Part shown: in pieces, positions 26,355 through 34,914 of the stretch
How the letters are laid out: each line of letters opens with the position of its first letter
How positions within the stretch are numbered: position 1 is the stretch's first letter
Assembly: GCF_001613505.1 (NCBI RefSeq)
Contig: NZ_BDCM01000016.1
Span: forward strand, 186,001 to 250,000
Direction: 5' to 3'
From: Nocardia mikamii NBRC 108933
GTDB taxonomy: Bacteria; Actinomycetota; Actinomycetes; Mycobacteriales; Mycobacteriaceae
Length of the DNA stretch: 64,000 nucleotides
The notes under the pieces: generated by a model
The model's input: only the letters and a program-made list of their open reading frames with translations
What the model was told of the DNA's origin: nothing
The model's database searches: none
Program-made: the position numbers and the translations under genes

Positions 26355-27338
26355 ATGGGATACGGACAGTGGGACGACAGCGCCTACGACGCCGCCCGCA
26401 CCTTCCGCGCCGCCCGCGGACTCGACGACTTCGGCTACACCGCCGACATGCGAGCCAAGCCCTATACGGAGTGGGTCGCACATCCGCTGCTCGACCCCTT
26501 CGGCGTCGGAGCGCGTGAATCGCGCGACTCCGCCGAGCACGGGGCCTCGCTGCCGATCGCGGTGCTGTTCGACGTGACCGGGTCGATGGGGCGGGTCCCG
26601 CGCATCATGCAGGAGAAACTGGCTACCCTCCACGGACTGCTGCAGCGCAAAGGGTACGCCGAGGATCCGCAGATTCTGTTCGGCGGGATCGGCGATGCCG
26701 ACTGTGATCGGGTGCCGCTGCAGATCGGGCAGTTCGAATCCGACAATCGGATGGACGAACAACTGCGGCTGATTCTGCTCGAAGGCGGCGGTGGCGGACA
26801 GAAGTCCGAAAGCTACGAGCTGGCCGCGTATTTCATGGCTCGACACACGGCGACCGACGCGTGGGACAAGCGCGGACGCAAGGGGTATCTGTTCATCGTG
26901 GGCGACGAGCTGAACAAGCCGCGCCTCGCGGCCGGGCACGTGCGCCGGGTGATCGGCGACGATGTGCCCCACGATATTTCGGTTCCCTCGATCTACCGCG
27001 AGCTGGCCGATCGGTGGCACGTGTACTACATCCTGCCGAATCAATCCCACTACTACACCGATCCGGAAATCCTCGAGCACTGGCGGGGAGTGCTCGGGGA
27101 GCGAGTTCTGCGCCTGGACGATCCGGCGGCGGTGTGCGAACTCATCGCCCTGACCATCGGCATCGGCGAGGACCGCGTCGATCTGGGTGCGGGGCTGACC
27201 GACCTGCGTGACATCGGGTCCGCCGACGCCGCCGACGTCGTCGGTAAGGCACTGGCCCCGCTCGGTACTCCCGCCGGTCGCCGCGCCGCGGGCGCGCTGC
27301 CGGCGGCGACCCCGGGCGACGACGACGTCCGGTTCTGA
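26355..27338 (+). CDS. VWA-type (MIDAS) protein
   Basis: A 327-residue protein with a von Willebrand A-like core. VLFDVTGSMGRVP supplies a DxTxS-type MIDAS metal site, and FGGIGDADCDRVPLQIGQF and GYLFIVGDEL supply further Asp residues on later strands. It is well conserved-looking but has no transmembrane segment or signal. Many stand-alone VWA proteins work with chaperone or AAA+ partners; here the partner may be the J-domain protein five bases upstream. The ATG at 26355 is used; an alternative frame start upstream does not fit. The function is unknown. Confidence 0.75.
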   Translation: MGYGQWDDSAYDAARTFRAARGLDDFGYTADMRAKPYTEWVAHPLLDPFGVGARESRDSAEHGASLPIAVLFDVTGSMGRVPRIMQEKLATLHGLLQRKGYAEDPQILFGGIGDADCDRVPLQIGQFESDNRMDEQLRLILLEGGGGGQKSESYELAAYFMARHTATDAWDKRGRKGYLFIVGDELNKPRLAAGHVRRVIGDDVPHDISVPSIYRELADRWHVYYILPNQSHYYTDPEILEHWRGVLGERVLRLDDPAAVCELIALTIGIGEDRVDLGAGLTDLRDIGSADAADVVGKALAPLGTPAGRRAAGALPAATPGDDDVRF

Positions 27339-27374
27339 CCGCGAATCCGATCCGAAAAGCGAAGGGAAATAACC

Positions 27375-28637
27375 ATGTTCGGCGACCGGCATGTGATCGT
27401 GGTCGATCTGGGATTCGGCGACGCCGGGAAAGGCGCCACCGTGGATTGGCTGTGCTCGCCACAGGCCGGCTTGGACGTCGCGGCCGTCGTGCGCTTCAAC
27501 GGTGGCGCGCAGGCCGCCCACACCGTGATCGCCGACGGCCGGCGACACACCTTCCGGCAGTTCGGATCGGGCACACTGTCGGGCGTGCCGACGGTCCTGT
27601 CGCGGCACGTGCTCGTGGATCCGATCGCCCTGGCCGCCGAGGCCGAAGCGCTGATCGCGCTGGGCGTCGCCGATCCGCTGGGATCGATCTTCGTCGACGA
27701 GCGGGCGTTGCTGACCACTCCGATCCACGGGGCCGCCAACCGCTGCCGGGAGGATGCGCGGGGCGCCGGCCGGCACGGTTCCTGCGGGATGGGTATCGGG
27801 GAGACCGTGCGCTACGCCCTCGAGCACCATGCGCCCCGGGTCCGGGACTGTCGCACTCCGGATATCCTGCGCCGCAAACTGATCGCGCTGGAGCGGCACT
27901 TCGCACCGCTGCTGGCGAGCGGGCGGCACGGCTACGAACCGATCGACGTCCTCGTCGAGGCCTATACGGAATTCGGGCGGTCGGTGGCGCTGGTGCCGGG
28001 CAAGCAGCTCGCGGTGTTCGCCGCCGCGGGCCGGCTGATCTTCGAGGGCGCCCAGGGCGTGTTGCTCGACGAATGGCGGGGCCTGCACCCCTACACCACC
28101 TGGTCGACGGTGGAGCCCCGCCATGCCCGCGCCATGCTGACGCGCATCGGGGAACCGGGCACGGTACTCGGAGTGACACGCACGTACCAGACTCGCCACG
28201 GCGCCGGCCCTTTTCCGACCGAGGATGCGGCATTGTCGATCCCGGAGCCGCACAACGCCACCGGCCCGTATCAGGGCGTCTTCCGCGTCGGGCATCTGGA
28301 TCCGATCCTGCTGCGCTATGCCGTGGAAGCGTGCGGGGGTATCGACGCGCTCGCCGTCAACCATCTGGATCTCGTGGCCGGTCGCGACGATATGCGTACC
28401 GCCGCAGGCTATTTCGCCCCGGACGGATATCGGGACCGGCTCGATTGCGGTCCCTGGCGGGATCTGGACCATCAGCGGTGGTTGACCGGCCTCGTCTCGC
28501 GCAGCACACCCGATCTCGTGGCGCTGCCCGCGGACGTACCGGAATATGTGGAACACCGGCTCGGGGCTCCGGTGGTGCTGACCGGGCACGGGCCCGATCG
28601 TGCCGATCGCGTGGCCCGGGTCGCGGCTGCGGCATGA
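27375..28637 (+). CDS. Diverged adenylosuccinate synthetase (PurA) paralog
   Basis: A 420-residue PurA-fold protein. The P-loop GFGDAGKG keeps the catalytic Asp (D16, PurA D13), and AQAAHTV keeps the His (H49, PurA H41). It also has EGAQGVLLD, GAGPFPTE and TGHGPDR. However, the PurA loop that binds aspartate (GRxRRCGW) is replaced by GPYQGVFRVGH, and the guanine-specificity NKxD reads NHLD. So it probably uses GTP to activate a base or phosphate, but with a different acceptor than IMP plus aspartate (inference). The ATG follows AAGGGA. The true purA would be elsewhere in the genome. Confidence 0.75.
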   Translation: MFGDRHVIVVDLGFGDAGKGATVDWLCSPQAGLDVAAVVRFNGGAQAAHTVIADGRRHTFRQFGSGTLSGVPTVLSRHVLVDPIALAAEAEALIALGVADPLGSIFVDERALLTTPIHGAANRCREDARGAGRHGSCGMGIGETVRYALEHHAPRVRDCRTPDILRRKLIALERHFAPLLASGRHGYEPIDVLVEAYTEFGRSVALVPGKQLAVFAAAGRLIFEGAQGVLLDEWRGLHPYTTWSTVEPRHARAMLTRIGEPGTVLGVTRTYQTRHGAGPFPTEDAALSIPEPHNATGPYQGVFRVGHLDPILLRYAVEACGGIDALAVNHLDLVAGRDDMRTAAGYFAPDGYRDRLDCGPWRDLDHQRWLTGLVSRSTPDLVALPADVPEYVEHRLGAPVVLTGHGPDRADRVARVAAAA

Positions 28638-28646
28638 TGGTTCGCC

Positions 28647-29441
28647 GTGGAGCAGCAATCCGCCGTATCGCTCGATGTCGTCGCGCTTCGATTCGGCGCC
28701 GACGACACGACCGTCACCTTCGCAGTGGCGCCCCGGCAGTGGGATCCGTTCGCGGGTGAGCTCGCCCTGCCCGGTGTGCTGCTCGGCCGCGGTGAGCGGC
28801 TCGCGGCGGCGGCCCGTCGCGCGGTACACAGCAAACTGGGTGTGCCCGACGACGCGATCCTCGCTGTCGGGCAACTGGTCACGTTCGACGAGCCGAATCG
28901 TGATCCACGCGGTCCGACGCTCTCGATCGCGATGTGGGCGGTTCTCGGTCACGCCGCAGCCGCGGGTGCCGAGCAGTCGAACGGCGGGGAGCCCGGCATT
29001 GCCGAGCAGGCCGGGCCGGATGCTTCTGCTGGTGTTCAGCAGATGAGCGGCGATGTCTCCGGCGATGCCCATGGAACGAAAAATGGTGAAACCGGCAGCA
29101 CCGCAGACTTTCTCGATGTCCGATGGGTTCCGTTCGACGACGTCCCGCCGCTGGCCTTCGACCACACCATGATCGTCGAGGTCGCCCGGGAACGGCTCGC
29201 CGACATGCTGTGGAAGGATCTCGCTTTCACCCGCGCGCTGATCGGCGAGCAGTTCCCCGCCACCCGCGCCGTGGCCCTGGCCACCGCGTTGTCCGGTACT
29301 CGTCCCGACCCGGGCAACCTCAACCGCACCCTCGCCGCGATCCCCGGGCTCACCCGCACCGGGGAACGGATGCGCACCAAGGCGACCGGACGTCCGGCGG
29401 CCGTCTGGTCCTTCACCGACTCGCCCTCCGGTGAGCACTGA
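28647..29441 (+). CDS. NrtR-type Nudix-winged helix regulator
   Basis: A 264-residue protein with a Nudix-like N-terminal domain and a C-terminal winged helix. The Nudix box is degenerate (GVLLGRGERLAAAARRAVHSKLGV in place of REUxEE), so it should not hydrolyse substrates. VRWVPFDDVPPLAFDHTMI is the typical linker of NrtR regulators, which sense ADP-ribose or related NAD metabolites, and the C-terminus ends ATGRPAAVWSF. A 50-residue low-complexity insert (about 108-155) splits the Nudix domain. GTG start; nine bases after the PurA-like gene. It probably represses the unit through the palindrome at 25309 (inference). Confidence 0.75.
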   Translation: MEQQSAVSLDVVALRFGADDTTVTFAVAPRQWDPFAGELALPGVLLGRGERLAAAARRAVHSKLGVPDDAILAVGQLVTFDEPNRDPRGPTLSIAMWAVLGHAAAAGAEQSNGGEPGIAEQAGPDASAGVQQMSGDVSGDAHGTKNGETGSTADFLDVRWVPFDDVPPLAFDHTMIVEVARERLADMLWKDLAFTRALIGEQFPATRAVALATALSGTRPDPGNLNRTLAAIPGLTRTGERMRTKATGRPAAVWSFTDSPSGEH

Positions 29442-29473
29442 GCGGGCCGCTGCGCGGGCTACCTTCGTCGCGC

Positions 29474-30379
29474 TCATACCTGTCCTCCGGCGACGGAGGC
29501 CGCGCGATCGTCGTCCGGCGCTTCGGTCCCCGTGGCCGCGATTCGGCGGCAGGCGCAGTCCGCGTGCGGGGTCCAGCGACGCCGGGCGATGCGCCTGGTG
29601 TGCGGATCCAATTCCAGTGTGGTGTCCAGAGTTCGGGGCGGGTCGTCGGCGGCGCCCTCGATGATCGATTCGATTTCACGCAAGGTCAGGGCCGCGGTGG
29701 CGGCAATGGTGGCGGGGGAGGCGTAGCCGGTCCGGCCGAGCAGCTGCGCCGCCAGATGCGGCCATTCGGCGTCGAATTCGGTGCGGGTCAGATCGGCGCA
29801 GCGCAGACAGCTGGTGCCGCCGGGCAGAACCAGCGGCCCGATCACGCCGTGCCCGTCGCGGATACGCACCTGCAGGTGCGGGATTCGGCGCACCAGCAGC
29901 ATGCTGACCAGCTCCGGCACCGGGACCAGCGCGTCGGTGAGAATCACCAGATCGGAGCTCGGCAGCGAATCCGGTGCGCCGCTGCGATATTCGCTCGACC
30001 GCGTCGGCGTGATGCCCAGTTGCCGGATACCGCTGTGCAGCGAATCCGCCAGCGGCCCGCGGCCGTGTACATGCACCGTCCGCACGCGAGTGCGGCGGGC
30101 CCGCGGCCGGACCAGCAGTCCGGCCGCGTCGATATCTCGTAACAGTTCCAGGGCCACGCCACCGAGGCCGAGTTGCCCGGCCTCCCACAGGAGCTGGGGA
30201 TGGCTGTGCAGACCGTCGAGCAGCCGGACGAACGCGACGACCGCATCGGTGTCGACGGCGGGCGGGTGCAGGAGTACCGCGTGTTCGGGGTCCCATCCCA
30301 ATTGCACCGCACCCGAGGGCCGGCGCAGAACCGCCACCCGCGGATGCAACATCGGTCCACGTGCGTGTGACAACGTCAT
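29474..30379 (-). CDS. Rv3196-like protein, ThiF/TOMM leader-binding fold
   Basis: A 301-residue protein in the position of Rv3196. The N-terminal ~120 residues and the SCLRCADL and ACRRI cysteine motifs resemble the ThiF-like/cyclodehydratase partner proteins that recognise leader peptides in TOMM (thiazole/oxazole peptide) clusters. It has no ATP-binding GxGxxG, and no YcaO, dehydrogenase or precursor gene is visible nearby, so this protein may have another role. ATG at 30379. It converges with the NrtR-type gene (32-bp gap). Confidence 0.65.
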   Translation of the reverse strand: MTLSHARGPMLHPRVAVLRRPSGAVQLGWDPEHAVLLHPPAVDTDAVVAFVRLLDGLHSHPQLLWEAGQLGLGGVALELLRDIDAAGLLVRPRARRTRVRTVHVHGRGPLADSLHSGIRQLGITPTRSSEYRSGAPDSLPSSDLVILTDALVPVPELVSMLLVRRIPHLQVRIRDGHGVIGPLVLPGGTSCLRCADLTRTEFDAEWPHLAAQLLGRTGYASPATIAATAALTLREIESIIEGAADDPPRTLDTTLELDPHTRRIARRRWTPHADCACRRIAATGTEAPDDDRAASVAGGQV

Positions 30380-30429
30380 GGGCTCAGTATTGTCGGCAGG
30401 CCGAGGCACGCCCGCGGGAAAACTGCTGG

Positions 30430-30456
30430 TTATCCACAGGTTCGGCGTTGTCCACA
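30430..30456 (+). promoter_or_regulatory. Two DnaA boxes in the Rv3196-like / MaoC intergenic region
   Basis: TTATCCACA at 30430-30438 is a perfect DnaA box, and TTGTCCACA at 30448-30456 differs at one base. They are in the same orientation with 18 bp from start to start, in the 235-bp divergent region between the Rv3196-like gene and the MaoC-like gene. Confidence 0.6.
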
Positions 30457-30614
30457 GGGGGCTTCGGGTGATGTCGCAGCATCACTGTGAACGCACCGTT
30501 TCACAAAACTCGCCGACGACTCGCCGTGAATTTTCCAGACCGGAGCAGAGAGTGCTAACGCCCGGCCACCGGCGGCCGACAATCGGGTCGATTCGGGTCG
30601 GTTAAAGGAGCAAT

Positions 30615-31595
30615 ATGGTCAGCGCATCCCTCGACGTGCCACCGGTGGCGCCGCTGCACGGCGAACATCGGTTTCGAACTCGCGGTGATCGGCCGATCGC
30701 CGCGGACACGATTCGCGAGTACGCCCGGGCGATAGGCGCCACCGACTCCATCCACTGCGACGAACGTGCCGCCGCCGCTCGCGGATTCGATGCCCTGGTG
30801 GCCCCGCCGACCTTCGCCACCACGGTGTGGATGCGCGCCGAGGAACGCACGCTGGACGCACTCGTGCCGGGTTTTCACAGCGGGCGGGTCGTGCATGCCG
30901 ACCGCACGCTGGAAATCGTGCGCCCGCTGCTGGCCGGCGACCGCATCAGCTGCGATATCGGATTCGAATCCTTCCGCCACTACCGCGACTACGACGTGGT
31001 CTCGGTGACCACCCTGTTGCGCGACGCCGACGATCAGGTCGTGGCCAGCGGCTCCTCCACCCTGCTGGTGCACACCCAGCCCGGAACCCGTACGCGATCC
31101 GGGGCGCCCCGGCGGCCGCACGATCTCGAACCGGTCCCGGCGCAACGGCGTCTGCGCACGCCGCAGCGGGACCGGATCCAACCCCCGCTACCGCGCCCGA
31201 ACGTCGATCTCGGCCCGCTGGCGGTCGGCGCAGATCTGCCCGCCGACACCGTCACGGTCGCGGCCGACGATGTGATGCGCCACGCCGGCGTCGTGGATCC
31301 GCAACGGTCCGGCACCGCGACGGGGGCGGCGCCCGGCATGCTGACGCTCGGCCTGGTCGCCGGCTACCTCGGCCGCTGGCTCGGCGATCCGATCGCATTG
31401 ACCAAACTGCGGGTGCAGTACGCACCCAAGATGCACTATCTGCCCGTCGACTCCGACGCTCCGGCGTCGATCCTGTTCGGCGGCCAGGTCGGCTGGCTCA
31501 GTTCGCGGCGCCGCATGGTGACCGTCGTGGTCGACGCATTGTCCAAGGGGCGCAAGCTGTTCGGCTACGCGACCGCCGAGGCGCGACTGGGCTGA
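30615..31595 (+). CDS. MaoC-like double hotdog dehydratase
   Basis: A 326-residue protein of two hotdog-fold halves. The N-terminal half (residues ~18-155) has TIREYARAIGATDSIH, APPTFATTVWM and RVVHADRTLEI, and resembles HadA/FAS1-type MaoC dehydratases. The C-terminal half (~190-325) has the features of the MaoC partner domain (LTLGLVAGYLGRWLGDP, LRVQYAPKMHY). It probably dehydrates or hydrates acyl-CoA or acyl-ACP intermediates in lipid metabolism. A strong ribosome binding site, AAAGGAG, lies just upstream of the ATG. Its presence between the Rv3196-like and Rv3195-like genes differs from M. tuberculosis. Confidence 0.8.
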   Translation: MVSASLDVPPVAPLHGEHRFRTRGDRPIAADTIREYARAIGATDSIHCDERAAAARGFDALVAPPTFATTVWMRAEERTLDALVPGFHSGRVVHADRTLEIVRPLLAGDRISCDIGFESFRHYRDYDVVSVTTLLRDADDQVVASGSSTLLVHTQPGTRTRSGAPRRPHDLEPVPAQRRLRTPQRDRIQPPLPRPNVDLGPLAVGADLPADTVTVAADDVMRHAGVVDPQRSGTATGAAPGMLTLGLVAGYLGRWLGDPIALTKLRVQYAPKMHYLPVDSDAPASILFGGQVGWLSSRRRMVTVVVDALSKGRKLFGYATAEARLG

Positions 31596-31626
31596 ACCGC
31601 GCCGACCGGACTCGGTGACGCCGCGG

Positions 31627-33060
31627 CTAGCGGTCCTCGTTCTCGCCGCGCTCGTCACCGGTGTCGCCGTCGGAGTCCTCGTTCGGCCGCTCCTGTTGCG
31701 CCGCAGCGCCTTCGCGGCGTTCGCGCGCCTCGGTCTCGGCCAGCTGCGCCAGCGGATCGTCGAAAACGTTGGCGCCGCCACCGATCACACCGTCGATGAA
31801 GCCGCTCGGCTTGTCGAGATCCTCGGAACTGGGCAGCAGATCCGGATGCGCCCACACCGCGTCGCGCGCCGACATCCCCGCGTCGGTGGTCAGCCGCTGC
31901 CACAGCGTGGCGGCCTCGCGCAGCTTGCGCGGGCGCAACTCCAAGCCCACCAGCGTGGCGAAGGTCTGCTCGGCCGGACCGCCGGTGGCGCGGCGGCGCC
32001 GCAGCGTCTCGGCCAGCGCACCCGCACCGGGCAGCCGGTCGCCGACCGCCTCGGCCACGACGACCTGAACCCAGCCCTCGATCAGCGCCAGCAGCGTTTC
32101 CAGCCGCTCCAGCGCGGCCTTCTGCTCGGGGGTGGTCTGCGGTTCGAAGGTGCCCTGCGACAGCAGTTCCTCGAGTTTCGACGGGTCGGTCAGCGACATC
32201 GGATCGATGTTCTGGGCGGCCTCCTCGATCGCGGAGAAGTCCATGCGGATCCCGCGCGCGTAATCCTCGACCGCGCCCAGCACCTGCTGCCGCAGCCACG
32301 GCACATGGGCGAACAGCCGCTGGTGAGCGGCCTCGCGGGCGGCCAGATAGACCAGGATCTCGCTTTCGGGAAGCTCCAGGCCCTTGCTGAATTCGCTGAT
32401 CGCGCTCGGCAGCAGCGCCGCGGTTCCGGCCGGACCCAGCGGCAGCCCGATATCGGTGGAGGTCAGTACCTCCTGGGCGAGCTGTCCCAGCGCCTGCCCC
32501 AGCTGCGAGCCGAAGGCGAGTCCGCCCATCTGGCCGAGCATGCCGAGCATCGGCCCGGCGAACTGCTTGGCCTCCTCCGGCAGTGTCGAACTCCACATAC
32601 CCGAGACCTGCTCGGCGACCGGATCGCACAGCCGCTTCCAGGTCGGCAGTGTCTGCTCGATCCAATCGTTGGGCGACCACGCGACCGTCTTGGTGGCCCC
32701 GGCGGGCAGGGTGGTGGCCGCGTCCAACCACAGTTCGGCCAGATGCGCGGCATCGCTGACGGCGCGCTGCGCACCCTCGGTGATCGGCGCGACGGTCGAA
32801 CCGAGTTGCTGGCGAGCCAGCCGCTTGGCGACGTCGTAGTTGACCGGACTCGCCTGGCCGCCCGGCTGGCTCATGGTGGAGAACATCTGCCCGAGCGAGG
32901 TCAGCATCTGGCCGAAGGCCGCGGGATCGAATCCGGCCGCGCCCGAAGACCCCATGCCGAAGGCGAAGGGGTTGTTCGCTCCGGAACCGGCCTGATCGTC
33001 ACGCTTGTCGCGGTCGGGATCGTCGTCGCGGTTCGAGAATCCGAAGGGCACGTCGCTCAT
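31627..33060 (-). CDS. Rv3195-like zincin-type protein (DUF2342)
   Basis: A 477-residue cytoplasmic protein of the Zincin_2 family, matching Rv3195 in size and place. After a charged, Gly-rich N-terminus, the conserved core begins VNYDVAKRLARQQL. The motif REAAHQRLF replaces the HExxH zinc motif (the first His is absent and Glu-Ala-Ala-His is kept), so peptidase activity is uncertain. Members are sometimes labelled coenzyme F420-biosynthesis associated; that role is not shown here. ATG at 33060. It is divergent from the PDZ protease gene with a 50-bp gap. Confidence 0.85.
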   Translation of the reverse strand: MSDVPFGFSNRDDDPDRDKRDDQAGSGANNPFAFGMGSSGAAGFDPAAFGQMLTSLGQMFSTMSQPGGQASPVNYDVAKRLARQQLGSTVAPITEGAQRAVSDAAHLAELWLDAATTLPAGATKTVAWSPNDWIEQTLPTWKRLCDPVAEQVSGMWSSTLPEEAKQFAGPMLGMLGQMGGLAFGSQLGQALGQLAQEVLTSTDIGLPLGPAGTAALLPSAISEFSKGLELPESEILVYLAAREAAHQRLFAHVPWLRQQVLGAVEDYARGIRMDFSAIEEAAQNIDPMSLTDPSKLEELLSQGTFEPQTTPEQKAALERLETLLALIEGWVQVVVAEAVGDRLPGAGALAETLRRRRATGGPAEQTFATLVGLELRPRKLREAATLWQRLTTDAGMSARDAVWAHPDLLPSSEDLDKPSGFIDGVIGGGANVFDDPLAQLAETEARERREGAAAQQERPNEDSDGDTGDERGENEDR

Positions 33061-33110
33061 GCCCCCAAGGCTACGCGGATGGTGATCGTGGAGCCGCTAC
33101 TGTGGGCCGG

Positions 33111-34136
33111 GTGAATCGTCGGATCATCACCTTGATAGCGGCTCTGGTGCCCGTGCTAGTCCTCGGTGTGGTGGGCAGTGCGGTGACGGTGCCGTTCGTC
33201 GCTCTCGGCCCTGGTCCCACCTTCAATACCCTCGGCGAGGTAGAGGGAAAGCAGGTCGTCGCGGTGCAGGGTGCCGCGGTGGATCCGACCTCGGGACACC
33301 TGAACATGACGACGGTGTCCGTTCGCGACGGGCTGAATATATTCGAGGCGATGGGTTTGTGGGTGGATGGCCGCTACGGCCTGGTGCCGCGCGCCGAGGT
33401 CTACCCGCCCGGCGTTCCCCGCGACCAGGTGGACAAGTCCAACCAGGCCGATTTCAAGGAATCCGAGGACAACGCCGAACTGGCGGCCCTGAACTTCCTG
33501 AAGTATCCGACCAAGGTCCAGGTGCGCGTGGTGGCCGACGACGGCCCGGCCGAAGCGGTGCTGCAGAAGGGTGACGAACTGGTGAGCGTGAACGGGAAAC
33601 CGATCACGACCTCCAAGGACGTGATCGACGCGGTGCAGGGCGCCGCCCCGGGCACGACGATCCCGATGGTGATCCGCCGCGGCGGCGTGGAACAGACGGT
33701 CGAGGTGAAACTCGGTGCGCGCCCGGACGATTCGAACAAGGCCTACCTCGGCGTCACCCCGCAGGAGGTGCCGGCCGGTCCGCTGCAGGTCGATTTCAAC
33801 CTCGCCGATATCGGCGGCCCGTCGGCCGGTCTGATGTTCAGCCTGGCCCTGATCGACAAGCTCAGCCCCGGTGAACTCAACGGCGGACGTTTCGTCGCAG
33901 GCACCGGAACCATCGATCCGCAGGGCAAGGTCGGCCCGATCGGCGGTATCCAGTACAAGATGATCGCGGCCCGCGACGCCGGTGCGGAGACCTTCCTGGT
34001 CCCCGCCGACAACTGCAACGAGGCCCGGCAGCGCACCCCGGACGGCCTGAAACTGGTGAAGGTCGACACGTTGTCCAGCGCGGTGCAGTCGCTCGACGAC
34101 ATCAACGCCGGACGTCCCGCCCCCAGCTGCGGTTAG
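33111..34136 (+). CDS. PDZ domain Lon-like (S16) protease
   Basis: A 341-residue membrane-anchored protein, orthologous to Rv3194c. A single N-terminal helix (RIITLIAALVPVLVLGVVGS) leads to a periplasmic region, then a PDZ domain (residues ~140-215) and a C-terminal Lon-type S16 domain. The catalytic Ser is in GGPSAGLMFS and the Lys in GGIQYKMIAA. GTG at 33111 matches the family start MNRR; the in-frame GTG at 33102 adds three residues. It converges with the PPA1309-family gene, overlapping by four bases at the stops. Confidence 0.93.
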   Translation: MNRRIITLIAALVPVLVLGVVGSAVTVPFVALGPGPTFNTLGEVEGKQVVAVQGAAVDPTSGHLNMTTVSVRDGLNIFEAMGLWVDGRYGLVPRAEVYPPGVPRDQVDKSNQADFKESEDNAELAALNFLKYPTKVQVRVVADDGPAEAVLQKGDELVSVNGKPITTSKDVIDAVQGAAPGTTIPMVIRRGGVEQTVEVKLGARPDDSNKAYLGVTPQEVPAGPLQVDFNLADIGGPSAGLMFSLALIDKLSPGELNGGRFVAGTGTIDPQGKVGPIGGIQYKMIAARDAGAETFLVPADNCNEARQRTPDGLKLVKVDTLSSAVQSLDDINAGRPAPSCG

Positions 34137-34729
34137 TCCGGCTCGTTCTCGAGCGTGTGGCGCAGCGCGTCGACCAGGTTGGGAGCCAGGTTCGGCGCGG
34201 TCCGCAGATCCAGTTCTGGGAAGGCCTCGTCCTCTTCGGGGCGTAACTGCAACAGGCACAAGGAGACTCCGTCGCGCAGCACGCCGGCGTAGAGGCGGGC
34301 GTCGCGGCGCTCGGGATGAGTCTGCGCGGCGTCGCGGCCGGCGCGGTCGGCGGCGTCGCGGTCGGCCAGCAGCGGTGCGATGGCCTCGTCGAGCGTGCGT
34401 TCGGCGGTCGGCGGCAGCACCACGATCTGCTGCACCAGCACGACCCCCTCGACGGCGGGCGGCCAGCTGGTGGTGGCGAGGAATTCGTCGAGAGCCATCG
34501 AATCGCCGGTCAGATCGTCGGGAAGCGGTTCCTGGGCAATGGGAGTCAAGGCGGCCCCGTCATCGAGCTGATCCTCGAGCGTCGGCTCGGCGGCCACCAG
34601 GTCGGCGGTCGGCACCAGCGCGAACAACTGCGGCGGCTGATCCCAGCCCTCGGTGTCGGCGAACTCGGCCACGTCCCGGATGCAGCGGTACAGGGCGGAG
34701 GAGGGATTGTCCACAGTCACGGCCGACAC
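34133..34729 (-). CDS. PPA1309-family protein
   Basis: A 198-residue cytoplasmic protein seen in actinobacteria beside the PDZ protease and UPF0182. Conserved blocks are ALYRCIRDVAEFADTEGWDQPP, PQLFALVPTADLV and the C-terminal LRHTLENEPD. It has no known function. GTG at 34729 is the start before the conserved region. The stop TAA at 34133-34135 overlaps the PDZ gene stop TAG at 34134-34136, convergently. The start lies 185 bp from the divergent UPF0182 gene. Confidence 0.85.
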   Translation of the reverse strand: MSAVTVDNPSSALYRCIRDVAEFADTEGWDQPPQLFALVPTADLVAAEPTLEDQLDDGAALTPIAQEPLPDDLTGDSMALDEFLATTSWPPAVEGVVLVQQIVVLPPTAERTLDEAIAPLLADRDAADRAGRDAAQTHPERRDARLYAGVLRDGVSLCLLQLRPEEDEAFPELDLRTAPNLAPNLVDALRHTLENEPD

Positions 34730-34914
34730 TGTACGTCCACCGTGAGCGCCCGCGTCCCCGCCACGGCATACCGGAGCCATCGCGATCCAAGCCGACCCGT
34801 TTTACGTAGAGTGGGGCGCGAGAGACGGTCCGCAGGGACCACACGCATCATCGGACTGCGGTGTATCGGCCGACAATCGCTTCGGTACGCCGCCGGACCT
34901 GGGAGAGTGGCATC

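Noticed and set aside
28647..29441. Active Nudix hydrolase
   Set aside because: The REUxEE residues are replaced (RAVHSK), and a winged helix follows, as in NrtR regulators.
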